Source: Verrucomicrobia bacterium Tous-C9LFEB (GTDB lineage Bacteria > Verrucomicrobiota > Verrucomicrobiia > Methylacidiphilales > UBA1321). Taken from it: a stretch of DNA of 53,265 nt. Location of the stretch: the NCBI GenBank assembly GCA_002304345.1, contig NEUU01000024.1:1-53265 (forward strand), given 5' to 3'. Made by a program: the position numbers and the translations under genes. This document shows positions 15,826 to 26,040 of this stretch, in pieces; positions within the stretch are counted from its first letter, which is position 1; every line of letters starts with the position of its first letter. Below the pieces are notes generated by a model. The model saw only the letters and a program-made list of their open reading frames with translations. It was not told the origin of the DNA and made no database searches.

Positions 15826-16596
15826 TTACAACCCGGAGACGCCTTCCTTGCCGGTGCGGATTTCCACCCACGTCTGGGTTTTGGAAATATCGCGACCGGG
15901 GATGAGGTTGGAGATCATCATTTCCTTGATGCAATAGGCCTTGCCGATTTGCTGGACGCTGTTGACCTCAACGCGTTTGATCACCTGATTCTGCTTGTTG
16001 TAGGCATCGACGCGCATGAAGGCGAAGTACTCGGAGCTGATCCAGTAACGGGCCTTGGTGTAGCGGCTGGCACCGTCCGGGGTGGCTTCAAAGGCCCACG
16101 TGGGGAGGGTCTTGATGTTATCTGTGCCGAGAGGCGTCACGTGGGACCAGCGGATGAAGTCGAGGCACAGATCCTCGTAGGTGATGTCGGAGTCGAGGAT
16201 GGTCTTCATCTTGTCGGTTTCGCTCAGCGTCACCCACGCGTCGGAGGACTTGGCGCGCTTTTGGACGGTGGAGGAATCGGGATCGATGACGACGCGGATC
16301 TGGAGGGGTTGATCCTGAAACTCGTAGATCATTTCATACCCGGCCGTGCGCAGGACGATGGGGTATTTTTTCTTGGAGGTGCGAACGATGCCTTCGAGAC
16401 GAAAATCGGCCAGCTTCATGTTTTTCCACATGCGGGCCTGGACGAATTCCACGGGTGGCACCTTGCCTTCGCGGTTGATATCCGCCGAGGCGTGCTGCAG
16501 GGGCAGCAGGCTGGCGGCGAGGGGAAGGGCCAGGCCCAGGACGAGGGTGCGGCTGGTGAGGGTGGAAAGCATGCAGCATTTCACTTGTTCTGTCAT
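15826..16596 (-). CDS. Outer-membrane lipoprotein-sorting-like protein
   Basis: A 256-residue exported protein with a signal peptide (hydrophobic stretch about 12-36, ending HASA). The rest is a LolA/LolB-like half-barrel of the family annotated as outer membrane lipoprotein-sorting protein (FRLEGIVRTSKKKYPIVLR, ILDSDITYEDLCLDFIRW, YWISSEYFAFMRVDAYNK). Such proteins bind acyl chains in the periplasm. The upstream AAAGGGT is a good ribosome binding site. It leads a two-gene unit with the CHASE2 protein, which hints that the pair monitors or handles envelope lipids. Confidence 0.8.
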   Translation of the reverse strand: MTEQVKCCMLSTLTSRTLVLGLALPLAASLLPLQHASADINREGKVPPVEFVQARMWKNMKLADFRLEGIVRTSKKKYPIVLRTAGYEMIYEFQDQPLQIRVVIDPDSSTVQKRAKSSDAWVTLSETDKMKTILDSDITYEDLCLDFIRWSHVTPLGTDNIKTLPTWAFEATPDGASRYTKARYWISSEYFAFMRVDAYNKQNQVIKRVEVNSVQQIGKAYCIKEMMISNLIPGRDISKTQTWVEIRTGKEGVSGL

Positions 16597-16722
16597 AACG
16601 TTACCCTTTAGCCTTGTTGGGAGGCCTCGCCAAGCCTTATCGCTCGAAAAAACCTTCAGCGGAAAACCTTGCTTTGTTTAGAAATGGAAACAATGCTGGC
16701 TGGGTTCTAAGGACAATCTGGA

Positions 16723-18246
16723 ATGAAGACTACCGGTTACCGCAAGCGCACGACGCTGATTCTCTTTTTCCTACTGCTGGTTCGTTTCTGGATCGGACAA
16801 ACTTTCGAGGTGAGTGGGCGCGAGGCCTACTTGTGGCTGCTCGGCCATGGCCCGAATCTCGATTGGGGTTATTTAAACACCGGCGTGCTCGTGCCGTGGT
16901 TGATTCGACTCGGAACTCTCTTTTTCGGCAATACGGAACTCGGTGTCCGCTGGCTGGCGGCCGTGATTTATTCCTGCTCCGGATTTGTCATCTTCTGGTG
17001 CGCGCGGCGTTGGTTCAATCCCGCCTCGGCATTTTGGACAATGATTATTTTCGTCTGCACACCGCTTTACACATGGCAGTTGCTGCTGATGAACGAAGCA
17101 ACGGCCAGCTTCGGCCTCATGGCGCTGGCGTTGCTCGCCTACCGGGAGGCGGTCAATAGCGACAAGTGGCTCTGGTACATCGCCGCCGGTGCGATCTCGG
17201 GTTTGGCGATTCACGTGCTCTGGTTCAACATGATTTGGCCACTGGGTTTGTTGCTCTACTACTTCATCGAGCCACGCCGTCGCCAACTCTTGAGGCATTG
17301 GCAACACTGGGTCATGCCGGTGACGGTGTTGATCGTCTCCATACCGATTTTCCTCTGGTACCAACGTCCGGAAATGGAGGGTTTGAAGAAGCTGCACCCG
17401 CTGCCCATCAGCGGCATCTCCCATGGCTTTTCCCTGCTCGCGGGGTTGGAGTTCACCCTCACGCAAATCTGGCTGCTCAGCCCGGCGTTTTTTCTCGGCA
17501 TGCTACTGGCCTTCTACTACGCGGGCAGCATCACTTTCCGTCACCACCGCTACGCCTTGCTGCTGTGCATTTGCCTGCCGGGATTGCTGATTCAATACAT
17601 CAGCTCCTTTTTCCACGCGGCCAATGCCGACGCGATGCCGGCGCTTTACCTGCCCGCGCTGTTTCTCTCCGGCAATCTCTGGGCCAGTTTCGCGCAACGT
17701 GAGACCCGATGGAAATGGATCGGGGTGGGGCTGCTGACATTGGCCGGGTTGCAATCGCTCGGTGGCTTGATCCCGGCGACGAGTCATTACGTCGGGTTTG
17801 GCAGCGGACTTTATCCGCCCTATTCGTATCGCAATCTCGCGGATGAGATGACGCGGCGCATGCAGGAAAAAGGGGCCACGGTGGCCGTGGCGGAAGATGC
17901 GGAGACGGCGAGTGCGCTCACGTTCTACCTGCCGCGCCAGCAATTGGCCTATGTGGTGGCCCGGCACGGCGTGCGCAGCCAGTTCGATTTTTGGCCCAAC
18001 TACGACGACTTCAACGGGTACAACTTCATTCTCGTGACGGGCGGGAACCGCCCCGCTCCGGCGATTTTCACCAAGGGCTTTTTCAAGGTGGACCCGATCA
18101 GCGACGCGCAGATTCCCGGCTCCGAGAGCGTGGGTTGGCAGCTCTATTATTGTGAGAATTTCCAAGGCGGCGTGGGTGGTACTCTCAAGGATATTCCCGC
18201 CGAAGCGGTGCACGATCTGGAGAGCTCCACGCCGTTGCCGAAATAA
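16723..18246 (+). CDS. GT-C glycosyltransferase, ArnT/PMT family
   Basis: A 507-residue inner-membrane protein with about eleven hydrophobic helices. The opening matches the PMT_2/ArnT family: EVSGREAYLWLLGHGPNLDWGYL with the acidic residue and HGP-GY motif of lipid-linked sugar transferases, then RWLAAVIYSCSGFVIF. A periplasmic domain of about 140 residues ends the protein. It probably moves a sugar from a polyprenyl-phosphate donor to lipid A, protein or polysaccharide; the acceptor cannot be told. The M20 peptidase gene follows in the same direction. Confidence 0.85.
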   Translation: MKTTGYRKRTTLILFFLLLVRFWIGQTFEVSGREAYLWLLGHGPNLDWGYLNTGVLVPWLIRLGTLFFGNTELGVRWLAAVIYSCSGFVIFWCARRWFNPASAFWTMIIFVCTPLYTWQLLLMNEATASFGLMALALLAYREAVNSDKWLWYIAAGAISGLAIHVLWFNMIWPLGLLLYYFIEPRRRQLLRHWQHWVMPVTVLIVSIPIFLWYQRPEMEGLKKLHPLPISGISHGFSLLAGLEFTLTQIWLLSPAFFLGMLLAFYYAGSITFRHHRYALLLCICLPGLLIQYISSFFHAANADAMPALYLPALFLSGNLWASFAQRETRWKWIGVGLLTLAGLQSLGGLIPATSHYVGFGSGLYPPYSYRNLADEMTRRMQEKGATVAVAEDAETASALTFYLPRQQLAYVVARHGVRSQFDFWPNYDDFNGYNFILVTGGNRPAPAIFTKGFFKVDPISDAQIPGSESVGWQLYYCENFQGGVGGTLKDIPAEAVHDLESSTPLPK

Positions 18247-18282
18247 CAACCGGGCCAGATATCCCGTTTTGACTTTTTTCCT

Positions 18283-19626
18283 ATGTCCACGACGCCTCAC
18301 GCCATCGATGAATTTCTTCAACTCCTGCGTTTCGCCAGCATTTCGGCCGACTCCAAGTTCGCGCCGCAAATGACCAACTGCGCTGAATGGTTGCAAAAAA
18401 AACTCACCGCCATTGGCCTGCACGCCGAGGTGGCGCCCACGCAGGGACAGCCGGTGGTCCTCGCCCGCAACGCGGCCAAACCGGGACGGCCCACGGTATT
18501 GATCTACGGCCACTACGACGTGCAACCGGTCGACCCGCTCAACCTCTGGCAGAATGATCCGTTCGATCCCACCATTCGCGACGGCGTCGTCAATGCACGC
18601 GGTTCGTCTGACAACAAGGGCCAGATCTTCGCGCACATTCTCGGCGTCGAAGCGGCTCTGAAGCAGGGCGAGTTGCCGGTGAACCTGATTTTCCTCATCG
18701 AGGGCGAAGAGGAAATCGGCAGCCCGAGTCTCGCACCCTTTCTCGAAGCGCACAAACAGGAGCTCGCCTGCGACGTTGTGGTCATCTCGGATTCGCCGAT
18801 GATTGCCCCCGGCACGCCCACGCTTTGCTATGGGTTGCGCGGCATTCAGGCGATCGAGATCACGTTGCGCGGTCCCGACAAGGATCTGCACTCCGGCATG
18901 TTTGGCGGCGCGGTATTGAATCCGTTGACCGCATTGGCCCGCTTGCTGACCACGTTGCACAATCCGGATTTCTCGGTGTCGATTCTCAATTTCTACGACA
19001 GCGTGCGCCCATTGCAACCGTGGGAAAGCGAAGCGTGGAAAAAGCTGCCGTATCAGGAAAAAGAAATCCTCGCGATCACTGGCGTGCCGGAACTCGATGG
19101 CGAATGGTCGCACACACCGCTGGAGCGACTCTGGGCGCGACCCACCGCAGAGATCAATGGCATGTGGGGCGGTTACCAGGGCGAGGGGAGCAAGACCGTG
19201 ATTCCGAGTCTCGCCCACGCGAAGCTCACTTTCCGTCTCGTACCCGATCAGCAACCGGAGGAAATTCTGGCCTTGGTCGAGAAACATCTCCGCGCGCATC
19301 TGCCGGACTCGGTGAAGATGGAGATTGAAGTCGGTCACGGCGGCGCGGCTTACCTGACCGATCCTCATGACAAGTGGGGCCGTGCGGCGCAGACGGCGCT
19401 GAAGACGGCCTTCGGTGGTCGTGAACCGGCGCTCATCCGCGAGGGAGGAAGTATTCCCATCGTTGCCGATTTCAAACGCATCCTCGGTGTCGACACGTTG
19501 CTGCTCGGCCTGTGCCTGTCCAACTGCAACGCGCATAGCCCGAATGAAACCTTCCCGCTTTCCCATCTCGATGTCGGATGCGCTCTGAATCAGGAACTTC
19601 TGCGCGAACTGGCGAAGGCCAGCTAA
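18283..19626 (+). CDS. M20-family dipeptidase
   Basis: A 447-residue cytoplasmic zinc dipeptidase of the carnosinase-like M20 group. Metal ligands are visible as the His of YGHYDVQP (about 78), the Asp of GSSDNKGQ (bridging), the Glu pair of EGEEEIGSP (catalytic base and ligand) and the Asp of VISDSP. The dimerisation insert spans about 190-320, and the closing His lies near SNCNAHSPNE. No signal peptide. It cleaves short peptides, probably for amino-acid recycling. It starts 36 bp after the glycosyltransferase. Confidence 0.93.
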   Translation: MSTTPHAIDEFLQLLRFASISADSKFAPQMTNCAEWLQKKLTAIGLHAEVAPTQGQPVVLARNAAKPGRPTVLIYGHYDVQPVDPLNLWQNDPFDPTIRDGVVNARGSSDNKGQIFAHILGVEAALKQGELPVNLIFLIEGEEEIGSPSLAPFLEAHKQELACDVVVISDSPMIAPGTPTLCYGLRGIQAIEITLRGPDKDLHSGMFGGAVLNPLTALARLLTTLHNPDFSVSILNFYDSVRPLQPWESEAWKKLPYQEKEILAITGVPELDGEWSHTPLERLWARPTAEINGMWGGYQGEGSKTVIPSLAHAKLTFRLVPDQQPEEILALVEKHLRAHLPDSVKMEIEVGHGGAAYLTDPHDKWGRAAQTALKTAFGGREPALIREGGSIPIVADFKRILGVDTLLLGLCLSNCNAHSPNETFPLSHLDVGCALNQELLRELAKAS

Positions 19627-19670
19627 CCACCCGACTTGCATAACGCCAAAGCGGGCGCACCTTATTTACC

Positions 19671-21245
<1,575 letters not shown>

Positions 21246-21247
21246 TG

Positions 21248-21272
21248 CAATTGGCTCTCCACGAGCCAGTTG
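21248..21272 (+). terminator. Rho-independent terminator of the ClpX-like gene
   Basis: CAATTGGCT (21248-21256) pairs with AGCCAGTTG (21264-21272) around a 7-nt loop, followed by a T-rich run (ATTCATTCATTTTTC). It lies directly after the stop codon. Confidence 0.65.
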
Positions 21273-21372
21273 AATTCATTCATTTTTCTTAACTTTTTCC
21301 TAAAGAAGCCTGCGCTCGGCGACGATTATGAATCTTATTGATGTTAAGCATCGGTAATGATAAGATAATCTT

Positions 21373-21624
21373 ATGAATAAGAAGCGCAGACATTGTATTC
21401 TGGGCGAAGTCTTAACGGAAGAAGAGCACGAGCGGTTGCGGAATTTGTTTGAGCAGCAGGGCATCCGGCTCAATGACAAGGGGCTCGTCGCCAAGGTCAA
21501 CGTTCCGAGTGACTATTCTTACTGTCCCTATCGTTTTCGCATTGGTGCGGAAACCGATTACTGCACCAGCAAGTGTCAGATCACCCGGGCCGCAGAACGC
21601 GAAGAAACGCTCGGCATCGCCTGA
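21373..21624 (+). CDS. Small Cys-containing protein of unknown function
   Basis: A likely 83-residue cytoplasmic protein, starting MNKKRRHCILGEVLTEEE. It has a helical first half, then DYSYCPYRFRIGAETDYCTSKC with four Cys in total, which could bind a metal. I recognise no family. It has its own AT-rich upstream region after the ClpX-like terminator and stops 16 bp before the convergent M14 gene ends. Coding use fits the neighbours. Confidence 0.6.
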   Translation: MNKKRRHCILGEVLTEEEHERLRNLFEQQGIRLNDKGLVAKVNVPSDYSYCPYRFRIGAETDYCTSKCQITRAAEREETLGIA

Positions 21625-21640
21625 TTTAGATTTTGGTCTT

Positions 21641-22432
21641 CTACTGAGACAGCGAAGGCATCGTACCGCGAGGCGGTACGAGTCGTTGTGTGCGGGCAAA
21701 ATGAGCCGCCGCGCGCACTCCGGCCACATGCGCCGCCACACGACTTTCCAACGGTGCGGCCTTGGAGGGCGTCTCGAAGGTGTAACCGAGTTGCGTGTGA
21801 TAATGACTCAGGTAGAACGCCTCCGGCCATTGTGGGCGCGGCAGGCGGAGTAATTCCGCATTGCGGGCAATGATCCCGTTTTTCGCTTCGAAATCATCGA
21901 TGACCGCCCGTGTCTCGATCGGCAAATGTTCGGCCATCGCGCGTTGAATCTCCAGTCCGCAAGCCGGTTCACCGCTCACATTCAGCTCGTAGAAATAGAA
22001 TCCGGTCATCTCCCAATCTTCATGCAGGCAGAGGGTCATCGTGTACTGGCCCAGCGTTTGCAGCGTGGCGAGGTGACTGCGGATTTCCTCCGATTTTGGA
22101 TCGCGGTAATCGCGGTTCAGATCGATTCCGGCGGCATTCTCGCGCGTATTGGCCGCGAGCCCGGCGGGATTCAGCATGGGGAAGAGCGTGACGTCGAGAC
22201 CGTGGAAAATCTCCGGATGCCGGAGCAATTCCAGCGCGGCGTAGGAACCCGCCGGTTCGTCACCATGAATCCCGGCGGAAATGTAGAGCGCGGGCGCATC
22301 GGTTTTTCCGGTGCGACGCTGGAACCAGGGGCGTTCCCATTCGCCGATCTTGCAGAGTCGGTAACTTTCCCAACCTTGTTGGGAGCCCGCGCTGAGCGCG
22401 GATTGAGCGAATTGGGCAGGATCGAAAGACAT
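21641..22432 (-). CDS. M14-family metallocarboxypeptidase
   Basis: A 263-residue protein of the M14 zinc-peptidase fold, close to the small MpaA/succinylglutamate-desuccinylase-like group. Zinc ligands are the His and Glu of GIHGDEPAGS (about 55) and the His of CLHEDWEM (about 138). The catalytic Glu is in YTFETPSKA (about 222). ENAAGIDLNRDYRD supplies the substrate-binding Asn-Arg pair. No signal peptide, so a cytoplasmic role such as trimming murein or other peptides is likely. A hairpin repeat separates it from plsC. Confidence 0.85.
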   Translation of the reverse strand: MSFDPAQFAQSALSAGSQQGWESYRLCKIGEWERPWFQRRTGKTDAPALYISAGIHGDEPAGSYAALELLRHPEIFHGLDVTLFPMLNPAGLAANTRENAAGIDLNRDYRDPKSEEIRSHLATLQTLGQYTMTLCLHEDWEMTGFYFYELNVSGEPACGLEIQRAMAEHLPIETRAVIDDFEAKNGIIARNAELLRLPRPQWPEAFYLSHYHTQLGYTFETPSKAAPLESRVAAHVAGVRAAAHFARTQRLVPPRGTMPSLSQ

Positions 22433-22440
22433 GGGGATTC

Positions 22441-22575
22441 TTGGACGAAATTAACGGAATTTACAAAATTGAAACCAAACCGATTTATGAATCAGGAACT
22501 CAGGAAAACAGTTTCTTTATTCATGATAAAATCTGTTTTGCCTTCCTCTTCATTTCGTAAATTTCGTCTAAAAAA
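22441..22575. repeat. GACGAAATT-family palindromic repeat, copy 1
   Basis: The left arm has GACGAAATTAACGGAATTTA from 22444. The right arm (22553-22569) reads TTTCGTAAATTTCGTCT, its imperfect complement. Between them are two nested pairs, including TCAGGAACTCAGGAAAAC, which recurs inside the repeat at 29.03 kb. It lies between the M14 gene and plsC. Related copies are at 23333 and 36331. Confidence 0.75.
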
Positions 22576-22595
22576 GGCCTTTTGCAAATCGACCG

Positions 22596-23285
22596 TTACC
22601 GTTGCGCGAAACGTTCCTGCGGGCACTGCGGAAATTCGTGCGGCTGTGGATTCCTTTCCGAGACGACCTCCGCGTAGAGCTGGCGGATCGCGGCGACGAG
22701 CCGGTCGCGCGCGGCTTCGCGCGTTTCATCTTCTGCCGGTGCGGCGAGGATCGGTCCGTAGCGAACCACGAGGAGGGGACGGCGGAATAAATTGCGCCAT
22801 TGATAAAATTGATCCGAGCCGAGAATGACGGCCGGGACGAGCGGCACCTTGGCCATTTGCCAGAGCGCGGCGGAACCGACGGCGAGTTCCGCGCCGCCGA
22901 GAATCGATTTCTCGCCATAGCGCAATCCGCGTTCGGGAAAGATCCCCACGACGCGCCCGGCATTCAGCCGTTCGAGAGCGATGCGGATCGAGGCGCGGTC
23001 GATGAGCTTGGTGCGGTCGATGGGAAAGGCATTCCACGATTTCAGGATCGGGCCGACAACTGGAATTTTCAGCAGCGGCAGATCGGCCATGTAATCGATG
23101 CAACGTCCGCACAACGGCGTGCTCATGCCGAGCACGTTCGGGTCGAAGTGGCTGATATGATTGGCCATGATCAGGCAGCCGCCCTCGCGGGGGATGTGCT
23201 CCAGGCCACTGATGTGCTTGCGCGTGAAAAGGGTGGTGAAGACGCGGGTGCAGAACGCGCCGAAACGGTAGGACAGATCAGACAT
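22596..23285 (-). CDS. plsC: 1-acyl-sn-glycerol-3-phosphate acyltransferase
   Basis: Adds the second acyl chain to lysophosphatidic acid at the inner membrane in phospholipid synthesis. The 229-residue protein shows the family's catalytic NHISHFDP (HX4D, about residue 42) and the glycerol-phosphate-binding FPERGLRYGE (about 117), where FPEG is usual. The third block is VPLVPAVILGSD. An amphipathic N terminus carries the only hydrophobic stretch. It lies upstream of the M14 gene and downstream of accA on the same strand, with hairpin repeats on both sides. The specific acyl acceptor is not certain. Confidence 0.87.
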   Translation of the reverse strand: MSDLSYRFGAFCTRVFTTLFTRKHISGLEHIPREGGCLIMANHISHFDPNVLGMSTPLCGRCIDYMADLPLLKIPVVGPILKSWNAFPIDRTKLIDRASIRIALERLNAGRVVGIFPERGLRYGEKSILGGAELAVGSAALWQMAKVPLVPAVILGSDQFYQWRNLFRRPLLVVRYGPILAAPAEDETREAARDRLVAAIRQLYAEVVSERNPQPHEFPQCPQERFAQR

Positions 23286-23332
23286 CGGGAAGGATTGGAC
23301 GAGATTAAATAAAAGGAAGGGGAAAAGATTTT

Positions 23333-23396
23333 TTTAGACGAAATTAACGGAATTTACGAAATTGAAAGCGCAACTTGTCTTTCAATTTCGTCTAAA
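23333..23396. repeat. GACGAAATT-family palindromic repeat, copy 2
   Basis: A compact 64-bp hairpin. The left arm TTTAGACGAAATTAACGG from 23333 extends to AATTTACGAAATTGAAAG. The right arm ends with CTTTCAATTTCGTCTAAA. It lies between the plsC start and the accA stop. Confidence 0.8.
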
Positions 23397-23407
23397 TCGC
23401 CTTTGCT

Positions 23408-24385
23408 TTACACCGCCGCTTCTTCTTCGAAGACGCCAAACGCGCGGAACTTGTCGTAACGCTGGTCGAGCAATTTTTCGATATCGGTCTTCTGGAGTTT
23501 TTCCAGATGGCGAACGATGGCCGACTTGAGGGACTCGGCGGCTTGTTCCCAGTCGTGATGAGCGCCCCCCGGCGGTTCGGGAATGACGTCGTCCACGAGG
23601 CCGAGTTCCTTCAGATCGGGCGAAGTCATCTTCAACGCGGCGGCGGCTTGCGGAGCCATCTTGGCATCCTTCCACAGGATCGCGGCGCAACCTTCGGGCG
23701 AGATCACGGAATAATACGCATTCTCCAGGATCAACACCTTGTCGGCGATGCCGATGCCGAGCGCGCCACCGCTGCCGCCTTCGCCGAGGACCACGGCGAT
23801 GATGGGCACCTGAAGCTGGAACATCTCGCGGATGTTCACCGCGATGGCTTCGGCGACGTGACGCTGTTCGGACGCGACGCCGGGATAGGCACCGGGAGTG
23901 TCAATCAGGCAAATAATGGGGAGCTTAAACTTGTCGGCGAGCCGCATCAGGCGCAGCGCCTTGCGGTAGCCTTCCGGGTGGGCGCAGCCGAAATTGCGCA
24001 TGAGATTTTCCTTCGTATCGCGGCCCTTTTGCTGGCCGAGGACGAGGCATTTGATGTCGTTGATCGTGGCGAAACCGCCGATGAGCGCACGGTCATTGCC
24101 AAAGAGACGGTCGCCGCTCAGCTCGGTGAAATCGGTGGCGATGAGCTTGAGGTAATCCAGCGCAAAGGGGCGGCGCGGATGGCGCACGATCTGCACGCGT
24201 TGCCAGGGGGTCAGGTTCGAGTAGATTTCCTGCTTGGTTTCCAGAATGCGCTGGTGGAGCTGCGCGACCTCGTCGGTGATGTCCATGTCGTGCTCCTTGG
24301 AGTGGGCCTCCAACTCATCGAGCATCTTTTCCAGTTCGACGATCGGCTTTTCGAATTCCAACGGTTGTACTTTGATCTTTTCCAT
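23408..24385 (-). CDS. accA: Acetyl-CoA carboxylase carboxyltransferase, alpha subunit
   Basis: With AccD it transfers the carboxyl group from biotin to acetyl-CoA, giving malonyl-CoA for fatty-acid synthesis. The 325-residue length fits the family. It begins with a helical region, LEFEKPIVELEKMLDELEA. The crotonase-like core shows PRRPFALDYL, IGGFATINDIKCLVLGQQKG, FGCAHPEGYRKALRLM and IDTPGAYPGVASEQRHVAEA. ATG at 24385 is chosen. Its partner accD lies 1.7 kb away on the other strand, with CPBP and ComF genes between. Confidence 0.96.
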   Translation of the reverse strand: MEKIKVQPLEFEKPIVELEKMLDELEAHSKEHDMDITDEVAQLHQRILETKQEIYSNLTPWQRVQIVRHPRRPFALDYLKLIATDFTELSGDRLFGNDRALIGGFATINDIKCLVLGQQKGRDTKENLMRNFGCAHPEGYRKALRLMRLADKFKLPIICLIDTPGAYPGVASEQRHVAEAIAVNIREMFQLQVPIIAVVLGEGGSGGALGIGIADKVLILENAYYSVISPEGCAAILWKDAKMAPQAAAALKMTSPDLKELGLVDDVIPEPPGGAHHDWEQAAESLKSAIVRHLEKLQKTDIEKLLDQRYDKFRAFGVFEEEAAV

Positions 24386-24390
24386 TTTTG

Positions 24391-25332
24391 ATGACTTTCC
24401 GCTGTGGCCCGCTATGTCAGAACACTGTGGGTCACGACGCTCAACTTCCATCCGATTCAAGCGGGTATCCTACCCGATCCCGCTTTTATTATCCAGCACC
24501 ACTTTTCTATCTGGCCTTGGTGCTGGTCATGACCGGGCTGCTGGCTCCGGTCTTCTACTGGGTGGCGGACCACTGGATGCACGCGCCATTTTCGCGATAC
24601 GTCAATCGGGCGTTGATGGTGTCCGCACTGTTGGCGCTGCTGCCCTATTTCCTCAAGAACTGGCGACTGCTCGGCATGGGCTGGCATCGGACCAGTCGCC
24701 GCGATTTGCTGCTCGGCGTGGGAATCAGTCTGGCCTCCGTGGCGCTTGTCTTACTGATGCATCAACTCAGCGGTTCCCGGCAATGGACGGGGCAGTTGAC
24801 CCTGAAGACCGCGCTCGGCGCAGTGGTCGCGGCGCTGCTGGTGTCGCCCTTGGAAGAACTTCTTTTTCGCGGCGCGATTCAGCGCTCGCTCATTGTTCGA
24901 CTTGGTGCGTTCGCGGGTTGGTTGGTCACGGGACTCTTTTTTGCCAGCGTTCATTTCATCAAGGTGCCCCGCAGTTTTCAGCCAGACCCGGTCACGTGGC
25001 TCTCCGGATTTCATTCCCTCGGACTTGCCCTCGCGCCGTTGGGTCGTCTGGAGACCTATGGCAGTGCCTTTTTTTGCCTGCTCGTAGTGGGATTGATTTT
25101 AGGGTGGATGGCGGTGCGCACGCGGCATCTCTGGTTGTCGATCGGTTTGCATGCCGGCTGGATTGTCGGATTAAAATGCGGCTCCAGCTTGAGCGAGCCG
25201 ACCAAGCGCGCGTCCGATTTGATCGGCGGCAGCGACCTCCTCAGCGGCGGCTTGACGCTCATCATGCTCGCTCTGCTAGGATTGGCCCTGTGGCGCTTCT
25301 ATCCCTCCCAACCCTCCGCGATTGGGGACTGA
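24391..25332 (+). CDS. CPBP-family intramembrane metalloprotease
   Basis: A roughly 313-residue inner-membrane protein with about eight helices. The CPBP/Abi signature is EELLFRGAIQRSL (EExxxR), with a second His in FFASVHFIK and a third in LSIGLHAGW; these form the putative zinc site. The family includes CAAX-type prenyl proteases, and bacterial substrates are mostly unknown. The start is uncertain. ATG at 24391 leaves only 5 bp to the divergent accA start, so the GTG at 24427 may be the true one. Its 3' end overlaps the ComF gene by 43 bp. Confidence 0.85.
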   Translation: MTFRCGPLCQNTVGHDAQLPSDSSGYPTRSRFYYPAPLFYLALVLVMTGLLAPVFYWVADHWMHAPFSRYVNRALMVSALLALLPYFLKNWRLLGMGWHRTSRRDLLLGVGISLASVALVLLMHQLSGSRQWTGQLTLKTALGAVVAALLVSPLEELLFRGAIQRSLIVRLGAFAGWLVTGLFFASVHFIKVPRSFQPDPVTWLSGFHSLGLALAPLGRLETYGSAFFCLLVVGLILGWMAVRTRHLWLSIGLHAGWIVGLKCGSSLSEPTKRASDLIGGSDLLSGGLTLIMLALLGLALWRFYPSQPSAIGD

Positions 25333-25985
25333 CTTTTCTCGATCTTGTTTTTCCCGAGCCGCCCTTTGACGGGAAAATTCCCGACCCCATCGAAGCGCCG
25401 TTTTGCGAGCAGTGCGGGCAACCGTTTCAGGGCGAGATCACGACCACTTTTTCGTGCACCAACTGCGCGGATCGTACGTGGCATTTTCAATCCGCCCGCG
25501 CCTATTATCCCTTCAAGGGCGGCGTGCGCGAAGCGATCCTCGGTTTCAAATACCACGAGCAATTCTATCAGCGGAAACATCTCGTTCGTTGGTTGATCGC
25601 CGGGTACGACCGCCGTTACGCCGAGGGAGAAATCAAATGGGACGGCCTCGTGCCGGTGCCGCTGCATCGCTTGCGCCGACGCGAACGCGGCTTCAATCAA
25701 GCTCTCGAACTGGCCAACGGACTGTCGCGGCAGCGTCACATACCTGTCACAGACTGTCTCACGCGAACTCGTGAAACCGGAAAACAGACCCAGTTAAGCC
25801 GTGAAGAGCGGTGGCGTAACTTGCGTAATGCCTTTGACTTGCGTAGTGGATTTGACGTGAGGGGGCTAAATTTGCTAGTAATAGATGATGTGTTCACCAC
25901 AGGTGCTACCGGCGAAGGCTGCGCTCAAGTCTTGCAAAAAGCTGGAGCTGGCGCGGTAGGGGTTCTAACCGTTGCGAGAGGTTAA
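25290..25985 (+). CDS. ComF-family phosphoribosyltransferase-like protein
   Basis: A 231-residue ComF-type protein, linked in other bacteria to uptake of DNA for transformation. An N-terminal zinc finger is made of CEQCGQPF and CTNC (about 35-65). A phosphoribosyltransferase-fold domain follows, with [34 protein letters not shown] (the ComF hallmark) and the PRPP loop [13 protein letters not shown]. The GTG at 25290 gives a typical length; the open frame continues far upstream but that part is antisense noise. It overlaps the CPBP gene and precedes accD. The pilus retraction ATPases at 34-36 kb are plausible functional partners. Confidence 0.88.
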   Translation: MALLSLPTLRDWGLTFLDLVFPEPPFDGKIPDPIEAPFCEQCGQPFQGEITTTFSCTNCADRTWHFQSARAYYPFKGGVREAILGFKYHEQFYQRKHLVRWLIAGYDRRYAEGEIKWDGLVPVPLHRLRRRERGFNQALELANGLSRQRHIPVTDCLTRTRETGKQTQLSREERWRNLRNAFDLRSGFDVRGLNLLVIDDVFTTGATGEGCAQVLQKAGAGAVGVLTVARG

Positions 25986-26040
25986 GCAATCCTTCCGCGA
26001 TCGAAATCTTTCTAATCTCATTCAACAACCACACTTTCCT

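Noticed and set aside
17503..19641. A 712-codon frame antisense to the M20 peptidase and glycosyltransferase
   Set aside because: It spans two real genes on the other strand and has no motif of its own.
24234..25289. Long N-terminal extension of the ComF frame
   Set aside because: This part overlaps accA and the CPBP gene and has no domain. A GTG at 25290 gives a normal ComF length.
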